A stretch of DNA of 32,264 nucleotides, from the NCBI GenBank assembly GCA_028284705.1, contig JANQRE010000045.1, forward strand, positions 1 through 32,264, read 5' to 3'. How positions within the stretch are numbered: position 1 is the stretch's first letter; each line of letters begins with the position of its first letter. Shown here one piece after another: positions 6,513 through 16,100 of the stretch. The notes below the pieces were generated by a model. It saw nothing but the letters and a program-made list of their open reading frames with translations, was not told the origin of the DNA and did not search any database. The translations under genes were made by a program, and so were the position numbers. The DNA comes from Paracoccaceae bacterium. Its GTDB lineage: Bacteria > Pseudomonadota > Alphaproteobacteria > Rhodobacterales > Rhodobacteraceae.

Positions 6513-7046
6513 ATGGCAAAGCGGTGGTATTCGGTCTCTGTGCTCTCAAATTTCGAGAAGCGGATCGCGGAACAAATCCGTCAGTCTGTGGAAGAGAACG
6601 GGCTGCAGGACGAGATCGATGAGGTGCTGGTCCCGACCGAGGAAGTCATTGAAATCCGTCGCAACAAGAAAGTCACCGCCGAACGCCGCTTCATGCCCGG
6701 CTACGTGCTTGTGCATATGGAGATGTCCGACCGCGGCTATCACCTGATCAACTCGATCAACCGGGTGACGGGGTTCCTGGGTCCGCAAGGCAAACCGATG
6801 CCAATGCGCGACGCCGAAGTAAATGCGATCCTCAACCGGGTCGAGGAAGGCGCCGAAGCCCCGCGCTCAACCATCGTCTTCGATGTGGGCGAGAATGTGA
6901 ACGTCACAGATGGCCCGTTCGAAGGCTTCTCCGGCATGGTCGAGGAAGTCGACGACGAGAACCAGCGTCTGAAAGTGACCGTCTCGATCTTCGGTCGCGC
7001 CACACCGGTGGAACTGGAGTACACCCAGGTCGCCAAACAGAGCTGA
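6513..7046 (+). CDS. nusG: Transcription termination/antitermination factor NusG
   Basis: The 177-residue protein has the NusG N-terminal domain, opening with KRWYSVSVLSNFEKR and including the RRFMPGYVLV core, which binds the RNA polymerase clamp. The C-terminal KOW domain (DGPFEGFSGMVEEVD onward) contacts Rho or ribosomal protein S10. Length is normal. The ATG at 6513 is preferred because AAGGA (6498-6502) lies ten bases before it and it gives the usual MAKRWY start; an in-frame GTG at 6507 is too close to that site. The methyltransferase gene begins ten bases after the stop, so the two probably form an operon. SecE, its usual neighbour, lies 2.8 kb upstream. Confidence 0.96.
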   Translation: MAKRWYSVSVLSNFEKRIAEQIRQSVEENGLQDEIDEVLVPTEEVIEIRRNKKVTAERRFMPGYVLVHMEMSDRGYHLINSINRVTGFLGPQGKPMPMRDAEVNAILNRVEEGAEAPRSTIVFDVGENVNVTDGPFEGFSGMVEEVDDENQRLKVTVSIFGRATPVELEYTQVAKQS

Positions 7047-7056
7047 CGGGTCTTCG

Positions 7057-7866
7057 GTGGACAAGAAAGAACTCCAACTCGATCTTGAAGCCACGCTCAC
7101 TGAGGTGCTTTTTGGCCATGGTCAGGCGCATTACGGCTATTGGCCGACGGATCAGGAGCATGATCTGACCGTCGAAGCGCTCGGTAAGGCGCAGCAGGCC
7201 TATCTGGACCTGCTGGTCTCGAAAATTCCTGAGGGCACCAAGAGCATCCTCGATGTGGGCTCGGGCACGGGGGCCAATGCATTGGCGCTGACCGAGAAAG
7301 GCTATCAGCTCGAATGTCTCTGCCCGTCCGATCATCTCAACGAATTGGCACGCGCGAAACTGCCCGCGGATGTCAAAGTGCACACAGTCGGGTTCGAAAA
7401 CTACGAAACCGACCGCCAGTTCGATATGGCGCTTTTTGCTGAGAGCTTCCACTATATCGAGCTTGAGAAGGCCCTGGAGCAGCTGGCGCGATTTGTCACC
7501 GGCCATGTCCTGATGTTTGACTACTTTCGGGTCGAAGGGACGCAGTCAGAGGGTGGCACACGCGGAACCTACAGCGAATTCCTCAAAGCACTTGAGGCGC
7601 AAGGCGTCTTCTCCGTTGTCAGCGACGATGATTTGACACAACAGATCCTGCCGACATTTCAGGTGCTGGACCGCGCCAAGAACGATTATATTGGCCCCTT
7701 CGTGAACCGTGCCCGCACCGGGCTGGCCGAGAGCTATCCGTTCCGCATGCGGCTGGTGAATCTGATTTTCGGCAAGACACTCGACAAGATCGAGCGCCCC
7801 AGCACACGCGCGGACACCTTCCCGAACCAGTTCGAATACCGGCTGATCCTGCTGAAGCGCACTTAA
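7057..7866 (+). CDS. Class I SAM-dependent methyltransferase
   Basis: This 269-residue protein has the SAM-binding motif I at 64-72 (ILDVGSGTG) preceded by a HYGYW motif (25-29) seen in several small-molecule methyltransferases. A later FDMALFAESFHYI stretch corresponds to motif IV and its neighbourhood. The C-terminal third (about 165-269) is an extension I do not recognise. It starts with GTG, with ACGGG (7046-7050) six bases before, and lies ten bases behind nusG. Its position between nusG and rplK suggests co-expression with the translation machinery, but the sequence does not say whether its substrate is a protein, RNA or small molecule. It is not PrmA, the known L11 methyltransferase, by its motifs. 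Confidence 0.8.
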   Translation: MDKKELQLDLEATLTEVLFGHGQAHYGYWPTDQEHDLTVEALGKAQQAYLDLLVSKIPEGTKSILDVGSGTGANALALTEKGYQLECLCPSDHLNELARAKLPADVKVHTVGFENYETDRQFDMALFAESFHYIELEKALEQLARFVTGHVLMFDYFRVEGTQSEGGTRGTYSEFLKALEAQGVFSVVSDDDLTQQILPTFQVLDRAKNDYIGPFVNRARTGLAESYPFRMRLVNLIFGKTLDKIERPSTRADTFPNQFEYRLILLKRT

Positions 7867-7882
7867 GGCGCCGCACAGCCTC

Positions 7883-7912
7883 TTGCCAAAGCCCGGCAGA
7901 CTCGCCTATACG
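7883..7912 (+). promoter_or_regulatory. rplK: Predicted rplK-rplA promoter
   Basis: TTGCCA (7883-7888) and TATACG (7907-7912) are 18 bases apart. The -35 and flanking bases resemble the tRNA-Trp promoter. Confidence 0.55.
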
Positions 7913-7920
7913 CCCATCTC

Positions 7921-8011
7921 GTCGCAAAGCGACACCAGACGTGGGAGGCGGCGCGCACGCGTGCGGGCACCGGACCACGGAACACCCTGACCCCAAAGAC
8001 GCGCTTTGGGG
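7921..8011 (+). promoter_or_regulatory. Structured rplK leader
   Basis: The leader holds GTCGC-AAA-GCGAC (7921-7933), a 12-base palindrome CGCACGCGTGCG (7954-7965), and an 8-bp stem CCCCAAAG/CTTTGGGG (7991-7998 with 8004-8011) ten bases before the AAGGAG ribosome site. In E. coli, L1 represses this operon by binding the rplK leader; whether any of these stems is the L1 site here is inference. Confidence 0.45.
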
Positions 8012-8033
8012 CGTTTGAAAAAGGAGACAGCCA

Positions 8034-8459
8034 ATGGCGAAGAAAGTCGCTGGCACAATGAAGCTGCAGGTTCCTGCAGGTCAAGCCAACCCGTCCCCGC
8101 CGGTGGGTCCAGCTTTGGGTCAACGGGGCATCAACATCATGGAATTCTGCAAGGCCTTCAACGCCAAGACGCAGGAGATGGAGCCCGGTGCACCGTGCCC
8201 GACCGTGATCACCTATTATCAGGACAAGTCCTTCTCGATGGACATCAAGACGCCGCCTGCGTCTTACTATCTGAAGAAAGCAGCCAAGCTGAAATCCGGG
8301 GCAAACAACCCGTCGCGCGAAATCGTTGGCACCGTGACCTCGAAACAGGTGCGCGAAATCGCTGAGGCCAAGATGAAGGACCTCAACGCCAACGATATCG
8401 AAGGCGCAATGCAAATCATCGCAGGCTCTGCGCGCTCCATGGGCATCGAGGTGAAGTGA
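8034..8459 (+). CDS. rplK: Ribosomal protein uL11 (L11)
   Basis: The 141-residue L11 binds the GTPase-associated region of 23S rRNA at the base of the L7/L12 stalk. The N-terminal domain keeps the proline-rich [19 protein letters not shown] segment (15-33) that contacts release factors and thiostrepton-type antibiotics. The C-terminal RNA-binding domain holds [15 protein letters not shown] textbook ribosome site (AAGGAG, 8021-8026) lies before the ATG. The stop codon TGA (8457-8459) overlaps the rplA ATG by one base, so the two are translationally coupled. Confidence 0.98.
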   Translation: MAKKVAGTMKLQVPAGQANPSPPVGPALGQRGINIMEFCKAFNAKTQEMEPGAPCPTVITYYQDKSFSMDIKTPPASYYLKKAAKLKSGANNPSREIVGTVTSKQVREIAEAKMKDLNANDIEGAMQIIAGSARSMGIEVK

Positions 8460-9157
8460 TGGCAAAGCTTGGAAAACGCACTCGCGCCGCGCGGGAACAA
8501 TTCGCTGGCAAATCCGACGTCACTGTCGAGGAAGCTGTTGCTCTGGTGAAAAACAACGCCAAAGCGAAATTCGACGAAACCGTCGAGATCGCGATGAACC
8601 TGGGCGTCGATCCGCGTCACGCCGATCAAATGGTGCGTGGTGTGGTCACCCTGCCCAACGGCACCGGCAAATCTGTCCGCGTGGCCGTGTTTGCCCGCGA
8701 TGCTAAAGCCGAAGAGGCAAAAGCCGCAGGGGCAGACATTGTCGGCGCTGAGGATCTTATGGAAACCGTGCAAGGTGGCAAGATCGAGTTCGATCGCTGC
8801 ATCGCCACACCGGATATGATGCCGATCGTCGGGCGTCTCGGCAAAGTCCTCGGTCCGCGCAACCTGATGCCGAACCCGAAAGTGGGCACGGTGACCATGG
8901 ATGTGGAAGCGGCCGTGAAAGCCGCCAAAGGCGGAGAGGTGCAGTTCAAGGTCGAGAAGGCCGGGGTCGTGCATGCCGGGATCGGCAAGGCATCTTTCGA
9001 CGAGAAAGCCCTGACCGAGAATGTGCGCGCTTTTGTGGACGCCGTGGCCAAAGCCAAACCGGCTGGCGCCAAGGGCGGTTACATGAAGAAGATCGCGCTG
9101 AGCTCGACCATGGGGCCGGGTATTTCGATCGCTGTGGACAACGCGACCGGGAATTAA
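8459..9157 (+). CDS. rplA: Ribosomal protein uL1 (L1)
   Basis: The 232-residue L1 forms the mobile L1 stalk near the ribosomal E site and in many bacteria represses its own operon by binding the leader mRNA. Family features include [14 protein letters not shown], the central [20 protein letters not shown] loop (about 122-142) that binds RNA, and the C-terminal [13 protein letters not shown]. The ATG at 8459 is preferred to a GTG three bases earlier because it gives the usual family start. It overlaps the rplK stop by one base. A strong terminator follows, so L10 and L12 are made from a separate transcript. Confidence 0.97.
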   Translation: MAKLGKRTRAAREQFAGKSDVTVEEAVALVKNNAKAKFDETVEIAMNLGVDPRHADQMVRGVVTLPNGTGKSVRVAVFARDAKAEEAKAAGADIVGAEDLMETVQGGKIEFDRCIATPDMMPIVGRLGKVLGPRNLMPNPKVGTVTMDVEAAVKAAKGGEVQFKVEKAGVVHAGIGKASFDEKALTENVRAFVDAVAKAKPAGAKGGYMKKIALSSTMGPGISIAVDNATGN

Positions 9158-9176
9158 GCTCTTTAAAATTGCTCAC

Positions 9177-9212
9177 AAAAAGGCGCTCGGCTCTGAGCGC
9201 CTCTTTTTGTTG
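9177..9212 (+). terminator. Intrinsic terminator of rplK-rplA
   Basis: An 8-bp stem AGGCGCTC/GAGCGCCT (9181-9188 with 9195-9202), preceded by an A-run and followed by CTCTTTTTGTT, is a classic terminator. Confidence 0.9.
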
Positions 9213-9282
9213 CTTAGACGTTTATTAGTTTTTGTTGGCGTAACTCCCGGCAGTCTTTTTTCAATAGCTGGGGAGTCCTCCT

Positions 9283-9786
9283 ATGTTCCGTGTCTTCAAG
9301 TTCTCTCTGACCTTTGTCCTGGCAACATGGGCCGCTGTGGTCAGCGCCGATGTTCTTCCGCCGCCCGATGGGCCCGTCTTGCTGACGGTCACCGGACAGA
9401 TCGCCAATGAGAACGTGAGCGGCGCTGCGCAATTTGATCGTACTATGCTGCGTGACCTCGATTGGCGCGAAATCCGGACCTTCACTTCGTTCACTGATGG
9501 CGAGCAATCCTTTGCCGGTCCCTCACTCAGCTCTGTGCTGTCCGCAGTTGGCGCGCAAGGTGCCATGCTGCGAGCGCAGGCCATCAACGACTACTCCGTA
9601 CCAATTCCCGTTGAGCATGCCGACGCACATGATGTGATCCTGGCGATGGAGTGGAACGGGACACGGATGCGCATCCGCGACAAGGGGCCGATCTGGGTCG
9701 TTTATCCGCTCGATGAAGCGACCGCAGAAACCCAACGCTTCGATGCGGAGATGATTTGGCAACTCGATCGCATCGCGGTCGAATAA
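9283..9786 (+). CDS. Exported molybdopterin-binding-fold protein
   Basis: The 167-residue protein has a Sec signal peptide (hydrophobic 7-20, cleavage near VVSA before Asp23). Its mature domain resembles the short oxidoreductase molybdopterin-binding fold, seen in VLLTVTG, the AINDYSVPIP strand and RDKGPIWVVYP. The mature part contains no cysteine, so it lacks the Cys ligand that holds molybdenum in sulfite oxidase-type enzymes; a catalytic role is doubtful and a ligand-sensing role is more likely. It has a good ribosome site (GGGGAG) and ends 12 bases before the hybrid kinase gene, so the two look like one operon. I infer that it is the periplasmic input partner of that kinase. Confidence 0.75.
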   Translation: MFRVFKFSLTFVLATWAAVVSADVLPPPDGPVLLTVTGQIANENVSGAAQFDRTMLRDLDWREIRTFTSFTDGEQSFAGPSLSSVLSAVGAQGAMLRAQAINDYSVPIPVEHADAHDVILAMEWNGTRMRIRDKGPIWVVYPLDEATAETQRFDAEMIWQLDRIAVE

Positions 9787-9798
9787 GCGGAACGCTCC

Positions 9799-11619
9799 AT
9801 GGCAAGGCATAACCGAATACTGCGTGCATCGCTCGCAATCCTGGTGTGCCTTGGCCTCATGGCTGGCCTTTTTTTTCAACGCGCCTCAATCGAGGGGGCA
9901 GAAAAACAACTCAGCCTGTCCCTGATCTCATCGGCCTGGAAAACCAGCGAACTGGTTTATGAGAGTCAGGGCCTCGTGCTTGCGATCAACGACTACCAGC
10001 GCGCCGAGATTGACCTTGTGGCGCTACAGACGCAGTTCGACATATTGTGGAGCCGGGTCATGGTCGTCGGCAGTGTCGACATGGCTGGGCGCCCGCGGCT
10101 GAAACAGAGCTTTGAGGATTTGCAGGGTCTTCTGAAACGCGCCGACCCGATCTTTTTCTCTGACCGCCCCCCGACATATGCCGAACTTGATCAGGTTGAG
10201 GCAGAACTCGTTGATCTCCTGATCAACACCAGGATCACCTGGATCAACGAGCATAACGACCGTAGTTTCGAAGAACTTTCTCCTACCGCCGCTGAAATCG
10301 CGCGGCTGCGCAGCATCTGGGAACTGGTGGCCGCCGGTTTGCTGTTTGTCGTTATGGTCTATTTGCTGGTGGAACTGTTGCTGGCTTCTAAGGCGCAGCG
10401 ACGCGAAGGCGAATTGACCCGCGCCGCGCAAGCCGCAAGCGATGCAAAGTCGGCTTTCATCGCGAATGTCAGCCATGAGATCAGAACGCCGCTAAACGGC
10501 ATCCTCGGGATGGCGCGTCTCTTGTCCGAGACAAAGCTGGATGCAGATCAACGAGCCTCCATCCAGGTTGTGGAAGATTCCGGGAACGTGTTGCTGGCCA
10601 CGATCAATGATGTGCTGGATTATTCCAAGATCGAAGCCGGCGAATTCTCGTTGCAGAACTCCGATTTTGACCTCATGGCACTGGTCGGCAGCGTGCGTTC
10701 GCTTTTTGAGCCCAATGCGCAGGCCAAAGGGCTTGATCTGATGATCAGCGCAAAAAGAGATGACTTCCCGCTATTTCGGGGTGATGCAAGGCGCCTGAGG
10801 CAGGTGCTCCACAACCTGGTTTCCAATGCGATCAAATTCACCTCCGAAGGTCATATCTCGATTGAGGTCGATTTTGACGCGGAAGATGACGAGGGGAGGG
10901 GCAAAGGCCTTTGCCTGATCGTCCGAGATACTGGGATCGGCATCCCCGTTTCGGCACATGCGAGAATATTTGAACCATTTGGCCAAGCTGAGAACAATAC
11001 AAGCCAGTCTTTTGGTGGAACGGGTCTAGGCCTGTCCATCTCAAGAAAGTTTTGTCGCGCGATGGGCGGTGATCTGACGGTTGAAAGCTCCGCAGGGCAA
11101 GGCACGGCGTTTCGGATCAGTTTGCCCTTGAAAAGCGTTGCAAGAAAGCCCGCTGGGCAAGCTGCTATTGAAGACAGTGAGTCCATCAATTTGGACCATT
11201 CGGAACTTCGGGTCTTGGTGGTTGATGACAACAGCACAAACCGGCTCATTCTGCGCCGTTTCTTGTCCGGGTTGGGTGTCAAACCGGTCGAGTTCAGCAA
11301 TGGTCAGGCGGTCTTGAATCATATGAAGGAAAATGACGCCGATCTGATCCTAATGGATATCCGTATGCCTGGGATGAACGGGGTTGAAACCACGCAGGCC
11401 CTGCACGAAATTCCCAGATTGAAGGCGACCGGCCTGCCGCTGATTGTTGCTGTTACGGCCAATGTTCTCAGCGATCAGATCAGTGAATATGAGGCGGCTG
11501 GGATGACCCGCGTGCTCGCCAAACCGGTATCCAAAACCGAATTGTCGGAGGTCGTCAACGAGGCGGCGCGGTGCAAATCGGAAAGTGCAGATGTAGGCGT
11601 CACGTCGGCAGTTGCCTGA
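9799..11619 (+). CDS. Membrane hybrid sensor histidine kinase
   Basis: This 606-residue protein has a first membrane helix (about 9-26), a periplasmic region of roughly 145 residues without a recognised domain, and a second helix (about 174-195). The HisKA domain follows, with the phosphorylatable His226 in [12 protein letters not shown]. The ATPase domain has the N box [10 protein letters not shown] (338-347), G1 box DTGIG (377-381) and G2 box GGTGLGL (406-412). A receiver domain ends the protein, with Asp520 in LMDIRMPG, acidic VVDDN near 474-478 and Lys575. There is no Hpt or output domain, so phosphate must pass to a partner elsewhere. It is paired with the exported molybdopterin-fold protein just upstream. 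The pair sits between rplA and rplJ, where gene order is usually tight. Confidence 0.93.
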   Translation: MARHNRILRASLAILVCLGLMAGLFFQRASIEGAEKQLSLSLISSAWKTSELVYESQGLVLAINDYQRAEIDLVALQTQFDILWSRVMVVGSVDMAGRPRLKQSFEDLQGLLKRADPIFFSDRPPTYAELDQVEAELVDLLINTRITWINEHNDRSFEELSPTAAEIARLRSIWELVAAGLLFVVMVYLLVELLLASKAQRREGELTRAAQAASDAKSAFIANVSHEIRTPLNGILGMARLLSETKLDADQRASIQVVEDSGNVLLATINDVLDYSKIEAGEFSLQNSDFDLMALVGSVRSLFEPNAQAKGLDLMISAKRDDFPLFRGDARRLRQVLHNLVSNAIKFTSEGHISIEVDFDAEDDEGRGKGLCLIVRDTGIGIPVSAHARIFEPFGQAENNTSQSFGGTGLGLSISRKFCRAMGGDLTVESSAGQGTAFRISLPLKSVARKPAGQAAIEDSESINLDHSELRVLVVDDNSTNRLILRRFLSGLGVKPVEFSNGQAVLNHMKENDADLILMDIRMPGMNGVETTQALHEIPRLKATGLPLIVAVTANVLSDQISEYEAAGMTRVLAKPVSKTELSEVVNEAARCKSESADVGVTSAVA

Positions 11620-11707
11620 AATCGGTTAAAATCCAGGGATCGAAGTCCAAAAAAGCGATTTTGCACTTGGCATTTGCAGCTCACGGGACTAGGTCAAGCC
11701 ATGCTTC

Positions 11708-11736
11708 AGAGCGCGTGATTCGTCCCGCGCTCTTTT
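11708..11736 (+). terminator. Terminator after the histidine kinase gene
   Basis: The stem pairs AGAGCGCG (11708-11715) with CGCGCTCT (11726-11733) around a 10-base loop and ends in a short T-run. A weak promoter-like pair, TTGGCA (11667-11672) with TAGGTC (11690-11695), lies just upstream; if real, this hairpin would be an early attenuator of rplJ instead. Confidence 0.6.
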
Positions 11737-11825
11737 GCGTTTCGTCCGAGATGGCGGGTAAGGGCTCTAAACCCTTGTAATTCCTGCCTGAGACGGGATC
11801 AGACCAGATTGACCGAGGGCCATGG

Positions 11826-11876
11826 GCTCCGGGCGGTTTGCGCGTCCCGTTAATCGAAGGACCCAACCGCCGGAGC
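11826..11876 (+). promoter_or_regulatory. Candidate L10 leader (autoregulatory RNA)
   Basis: A long imperfect hairpin pairs GCTCCGG-CGGTT (11826-11838, one bulged G) with AACCGCCGGAGC (11865-11876), 12 pairs, with an inner GTCC/GGAC stem (11844-11847 with 11859-11862) separated by an internal loop. It lies about 50 bases before rplJ. In bacteria the L10-L7/L12 complex represses its own mRNA by binding a bulged leader hairpin in this position; the placement and shape fit, but I cannot verify a kink-turn. The rest of the 308-base spacer holds the kinase terminator and no gene. Confidence 0.5.
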
Positions 11877-11927
11877 GATCCGGTTGACTGAGCCGGGAGG
11901 GAAACTTCCCAAAATTGGAGTAAAACT

Positions 11928-12443
11928 GTGGATAGAGCCCAGAAAGAGAAAGTGGTCGAGGAACTCGGCCAAATCTTTGAAAGCTCTGGCGTGGTGGTCG
12001 TTAGCCATTACGAAGGTCTCACAGTTGCTGAGATGCAGGACTTGCGCGCGCGTATGCGCGATGCTGGTGGGTCCGTTCGCGTCGCCAAGAACAGGCTCGC
12101 CAAGATTGCCCTTGATGGAAAGCCATGTGCAAACATCGCTGATCACCTGACGGGCATGACCGTTCTTTCCTATTCCGAGGATCCGGTCGCGGCTGCGAAA
12201 GTGGTCGTCGATTATGCCAAGGATAACGACAAGCTCAAAATTCTGGGCGGGTCGATGGGCGAGAACGCGTTGGACACCGCCGGTGTGGTCGAGGTTTCCA
12301 AGATGCCGTCCCGCGAGGAGCTTATTGCTTCCATCGTCGGCGGCATCGGGGCACCCGCTTCCAACATCGCCGGGGCCATTGGCGCACCTGCTTCGAACAT
12401 CGCGAGCATCCTGTCCACAATCGAGGACAAGGCGGCCGCCTAA
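11928..12443 (+). CDS. rplJ: Ribosomal protein uL10 (L10)
   Basis: The 171-residue L10 anchors the L7/L12 dimers to the 23S rRNA to build the ribosomal stalk. It has the standard N-terminal RNA-binding domain ([28 protein letters not shown]) and a C-terminal helix for L12 binding. Near the C-terminus a segment is doubled in tandem: [11 protein letters not shown] followed by [11 protein letters not shown], a pattern common in alphaproteobacterial L10. The gene starts with GTG, with GGAG (11917-11920) seven bases before. It is followed by rplL after 70 bases. Confidence 0.97.
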   Translation: MDRAQKEKVVEELGQIFESSGVVVVSHYEGLTVAEMQDLRARMRDAGGSVRVAKNRLAKIALDGKPCANIADHLTGMTVLSYSEDPVAAAKVVVDYAKDNDKLKILGGSMGENALDTAGVVEVSKMPSREELIASIVGGIGAPASNIAGAIGAPASNIASILSTIEDKAAA

Positions 12444-12513
12444 AGCAACGAGAGACCGACGTAGGGTTGAAACCAAAACGTTGGAACACATCTAAGGAAA
12501 CGGAAACAGTAAT

Positions 12514-12900
12514 ATGGCTGATCTGAAGAAACTTGCAGAAGAGATCGTGGGCCTGACCCTTCTCGAAGCACAAGAACTGAAAACCATCCTCAAAGACGAG
12601 TATGGCATCGAGCCCGCCGCTGGCGGTGCAGTGATGGTTGCTGGCGGTGCCGCCGGTGGCGACGCTGGCGCAGCAGCAGCTGAGGAGAAATCTGAGTTTG
12701 ACGTGATCCTGGTTGCCGCTGGCGCCCAGAAGATCAACGTCATCAAAGAGGTTCGCGGCATCACCGGTCTCGGCCTCAAAGAAGCAAAAGACCTCGTCGA
12801 AGCTGGCGGCAAAGCTGTCAAAGAAGGCGTCGACAAGGCAGAAGCAGAAGAGATCAAAGGCAAGCTGGAAGCAGCTGGCGCTGAGGTCGAACTCAAATAA
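12514..12900 (+). CDS. rplL: Ribosomal protein bL12 (L7/L12)
   Basis: The 128-residue L7/L12 is the multicopy stalk protein that recruits EF-G, EF-Tu and other GTPases. The N-terminal dimerisation helices ([19 protein letters not shown]) are joined by a flexible Ala/Gly-rich hinge (about 35-58) to the C-terminal domain with the conserved KINVIKEVR and [12 protein letters not shown] segments. The slightly extended hinge is typical for the group. Purine-rich AAGGAAACGG precedes the ATG. Confidence 0.97.
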   Translation: MADLKKLAEEIVGLTLLEAQELKTILKDEYGIEPAAGGAVMVAGGAAGGDAGAAAAEEKSEFDVILVAAGAQKINVIKEVRGITGLGLKEAKDLVEAGGKAVKEGVDKAEAEEIKGKLEAAGAEVELK

Positions 12901-12903
12901 TCG

Positions 12904-13087
12904 CTTGTCCGCCCTGATGGGCGGCCTCGCGAGGCGGTCCCGCAAGGGAGCGATGAGCGACAAGATACAAGCTGGACCTGGGCAAAATCCGGGTCCGGCT
13001 TTCCGCGTCTCAGAGAGGGCCTTTCTGGCCAAGACCTTCTCTAAGGAGCGGTAAACGGTTCGGGAGCGTGCCCGTGGGACGGCACGC
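12904..13087 (+). promoter_or_regulatory. Hairpin-rich rplL-rpoB spacer
   Basis: The 275-base spacer holds CCGCCC-TGAT-GGGCGG (12909-12924), an outer CTTGTC/GACAAG pair (12904-12909 with 12959-12964), an 8-pair hairpin (12974-12981 with 12989-12996) and a GCGTGCC/GGCACGC hairpin (13066-13072 with 13081-13087). In E. coli the matching spacer contains a partial terminator and an RNase III site that set rpoBC expression below that of L12. A similar role is plausible here. No T-run and no gene are present. Confidence 0.5.
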
Positions 13088-13175
13088 AGGTATTGAACCG
13101 GCCCCCTTAGTCCAAGTGGCGCAGCATCAGGCCCCGAGATGCTTCGCTTCGAGGAAGTGAAAGGCGACGACGAGC

Positions 13176-16100
13176 ATGTCTCAGACATTTGTAGGTCACA
13201 AACGTATCCGCAAATATTTCGGCAAAATCCGCGAAGTTCTGGAAATGCCGAACCTCATTGAAGTTCAAAAATCCTCTTACGATCTGTTTCTGAATTCCGG
13301 CGACCAGCCCGAGCCGATGGATGGCGAAGGCATCAAGGGCGTGTTCCAATCGGTCTTCCCGATCAAGGATTTCAACGAAACAGCCGTTCTGGAGTTCGTG
13401 AAATACGAGCTCGAAGACCCGAAATACGACGTCGAAGAATGTCAGCAGCGCGACATGACCTATTCTGCGCCGCTGAAGGTCACACTTCGCCTGATCGTCT
13501 TCGATATCGATGAAGACACCGGCGCGCGTTCGGTCAAGGACATCAAGGAACAGGACGTCTTCATGGGCGACATGCCCCTGATGACCCCGAACGGTACCTT
13601 CATCGTGAATGGCACAGAGCGGGTGATCGTCTCCCAGATGCACCGCTCTCCGGGTGTGTTCTTCGACCACGACAAAGGCAAAACGCACTCCTCCGGCAAA
13701 CTGCTTTTTGCCTGCCGCATCATCCCCTATCGCGGCTCCTGGCTGGACTTTGAGTTCGACGCCAAGGACATCGTGCATGCCCGCATCGACCGCCGTCGGA
13801 AGCTCCCCGTTTCCACGCTGCTCTATGCGCTCGGCCTCGATCAGGAAGGCATCATGGATGCCTATTACGACACGGTCGATTTCCGCCAAATCAAGAAGAA
13901 GAAAGGTTGGGCCACCAAGTTCTTCCCTGAGCGGATCAAGGGCACCAAGCCTGCCGCCGACATCATTGATGCCAAAACTGGCGATGTGATTGCCGAGGCG
14001 GGCAAGAAAGTCACCCCGCGTGCGGTCAAGAAACTGATCGACGATGGCAAGGTCACTGAAATCCTGCTGCCGTTTGAAGGCATCTTAGGTCGTTTTGTGG
14101 CGAAAGACATCATCAACGAAGAGACCGGCGAGATCTGGGTCGAAGCGGGTGATGAGCTGACCTGGGAACTCGACAAAGAGGGCGAGGTTACCGGCGGCAC
14201 GCTAAAAACCCTGCTCGACAATGGTGTGACGGACATCCCCGTGCTCGACATCGACAATGTCAATGTCGGTCCCTACATGCGCAATACCGTTGCGGTGGAT
14301 AAGAACTTCAGCCGCGAAACCGCGCTGATGGACATCTACCGCGTGATGCGTCCGGGCGAACCGCCGACCGTCGAGGCCGCATCGGCGCTCTTTGACACGC
14401 TGTTCTTCGATGCGGAGCGCTACGACCTCTCCGCCGTGGGCCGCGTGAAGATGAACATGCGTCTCGATCTTGATGCGGAAGACACCGTGCGCACCCTGCG
14501 CAAGGAAGACATCGTCGCCTGTATCAAGGCGCTTGTTGACCTGCGCGACGGTCGCGGCGACGTGGACGATATCGACCACCTCGGCAATCGTCGTGTCCGC
14601 TCCGTCGGTGAGCTGATGGAGAACCAGTATCGCGTGGGCCTCCTGCGGATGGAGCGTGCAATCAAGGAACGCATGTCCTCGGTCGAGATCGACACGGTGA
14701 TGCCGCAAGACTTGATCAACGCCAAACCCGCCGCGGCAGCTGTACGTGAATTCTTCGGTTCTTCACAGCTCTCGCAATTCATGGACCAGACGAACCCACT
14801 GTCGGAAGTCACCCACAAACGCCGTCTCTCGGCGCTTGGCCCCGGTGGTCTGACGCGTGAGCGCGCAGGCTTTGAGGTCCGCGACGTGCACCCGACCCAT
14901 TACGGTCGTATGTGTCCGATTGAAACGCCGGAAGGGCCGAATATCGGTCTGATCAACTCGCTGGCTACTTTTGCCCGCGTGAACAAATACGGCTTCATCG
15001 AAACACCGTATCGCAAGGTGGAAAACGGCAAGGTGACCGACGAGGTTCACTACATGTCCGCCACCGAGGAGATGCGCCACACGGTTGCTCAGGCAAACGC
15101 GACGCTGGATGAGAAGGGCAATTTCATCAACGATCTGGTGTCCACACGCCAGTCGGGTGAGTACATGCTCGCGCAGCGAGAAAGCGTTGATTTGATTGAC
15201 GTTTCTCCGAAGCAGTTGGTCTCCGTTGCGGCCTCGCTCATTCCGTTTCTGGAAAATGACGACGCCAACCGGGCTCTGATGGGCTCGAACATGCAACGTC
15301 AGGCTGTGCCTCTTTTGCAGGCAGATGCTCCTTATGTGGGCACCGGGATCGAGGGTGTTGTGGCCACCGACTCCGGCGCGGCGATCCAGGCCAAACGCGG
15401 CGGGATCATCGACCAGGTGGATGCACAGCGTATCGTTGTGCGCGTGACCGACGATATCGACGCGGGCGACGCTGGCGTGGACATTTACCGTCTGCGCAAG
15501 TTCCAGCGGTCGAACCAGAACACCTGCATCAACCAGCGTCCGCTGGTGAAGGTGGGCGATATGGTCTCCGCCGGTGAGGTCATCGCCGATGGCCCGTCCA
15601 CGGATATGGGTGAGCTGGCTCTGGGTAAAAACGTGCTCGTCGCGTTCATGCCCTGGAACGGCTACAACTACGAGGACTCGATCCTGATCTCCGAGCGCAT
15701 CGCGCGTGATGACGTCTTCACCTCGATCCACATCGAGGAATTCGAGGTCGCCGCCCGTGACACCAAGCTTGGGCCTGAGGAAATCACCCGCGATATTCCA
15801 AACGTCGGCGAGGAAGCCCTGCGCAACCTCGACGAGGCTGGTGTTGTCTACATTGGCGCCGACGTGGAGCCGGGCGATATCCTCGTGGGCAAGATCACAC
15901 CGAAGGGCGAAAGCCCGATGACGCCGGAAGAAAAACTTCTGCGCGCTATCTTTGGGGAGAAAGCCTCCGACGTGCGCGATACCTCGCTTCGCGTGAAACC
16001 CGGTGACTTCGGCACCGTCGTTGAGGTCCGCGTCTTCAACCGCCACGGCGTTGAGAAAGACGAACGGACTCTGCAAATCGAGCGTGAGGAAGTCGAACGC

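Noticed and set aside
14760-14835. Possible rifampicin-resistance changes in rpoB and streptomycin-resistance changes in rpsL
   Set aside because: The positions examined (Asp537, His547 and Ser552 in beta; Lys43, Lys88 and Pro91 in S12) are of the sensitive type.
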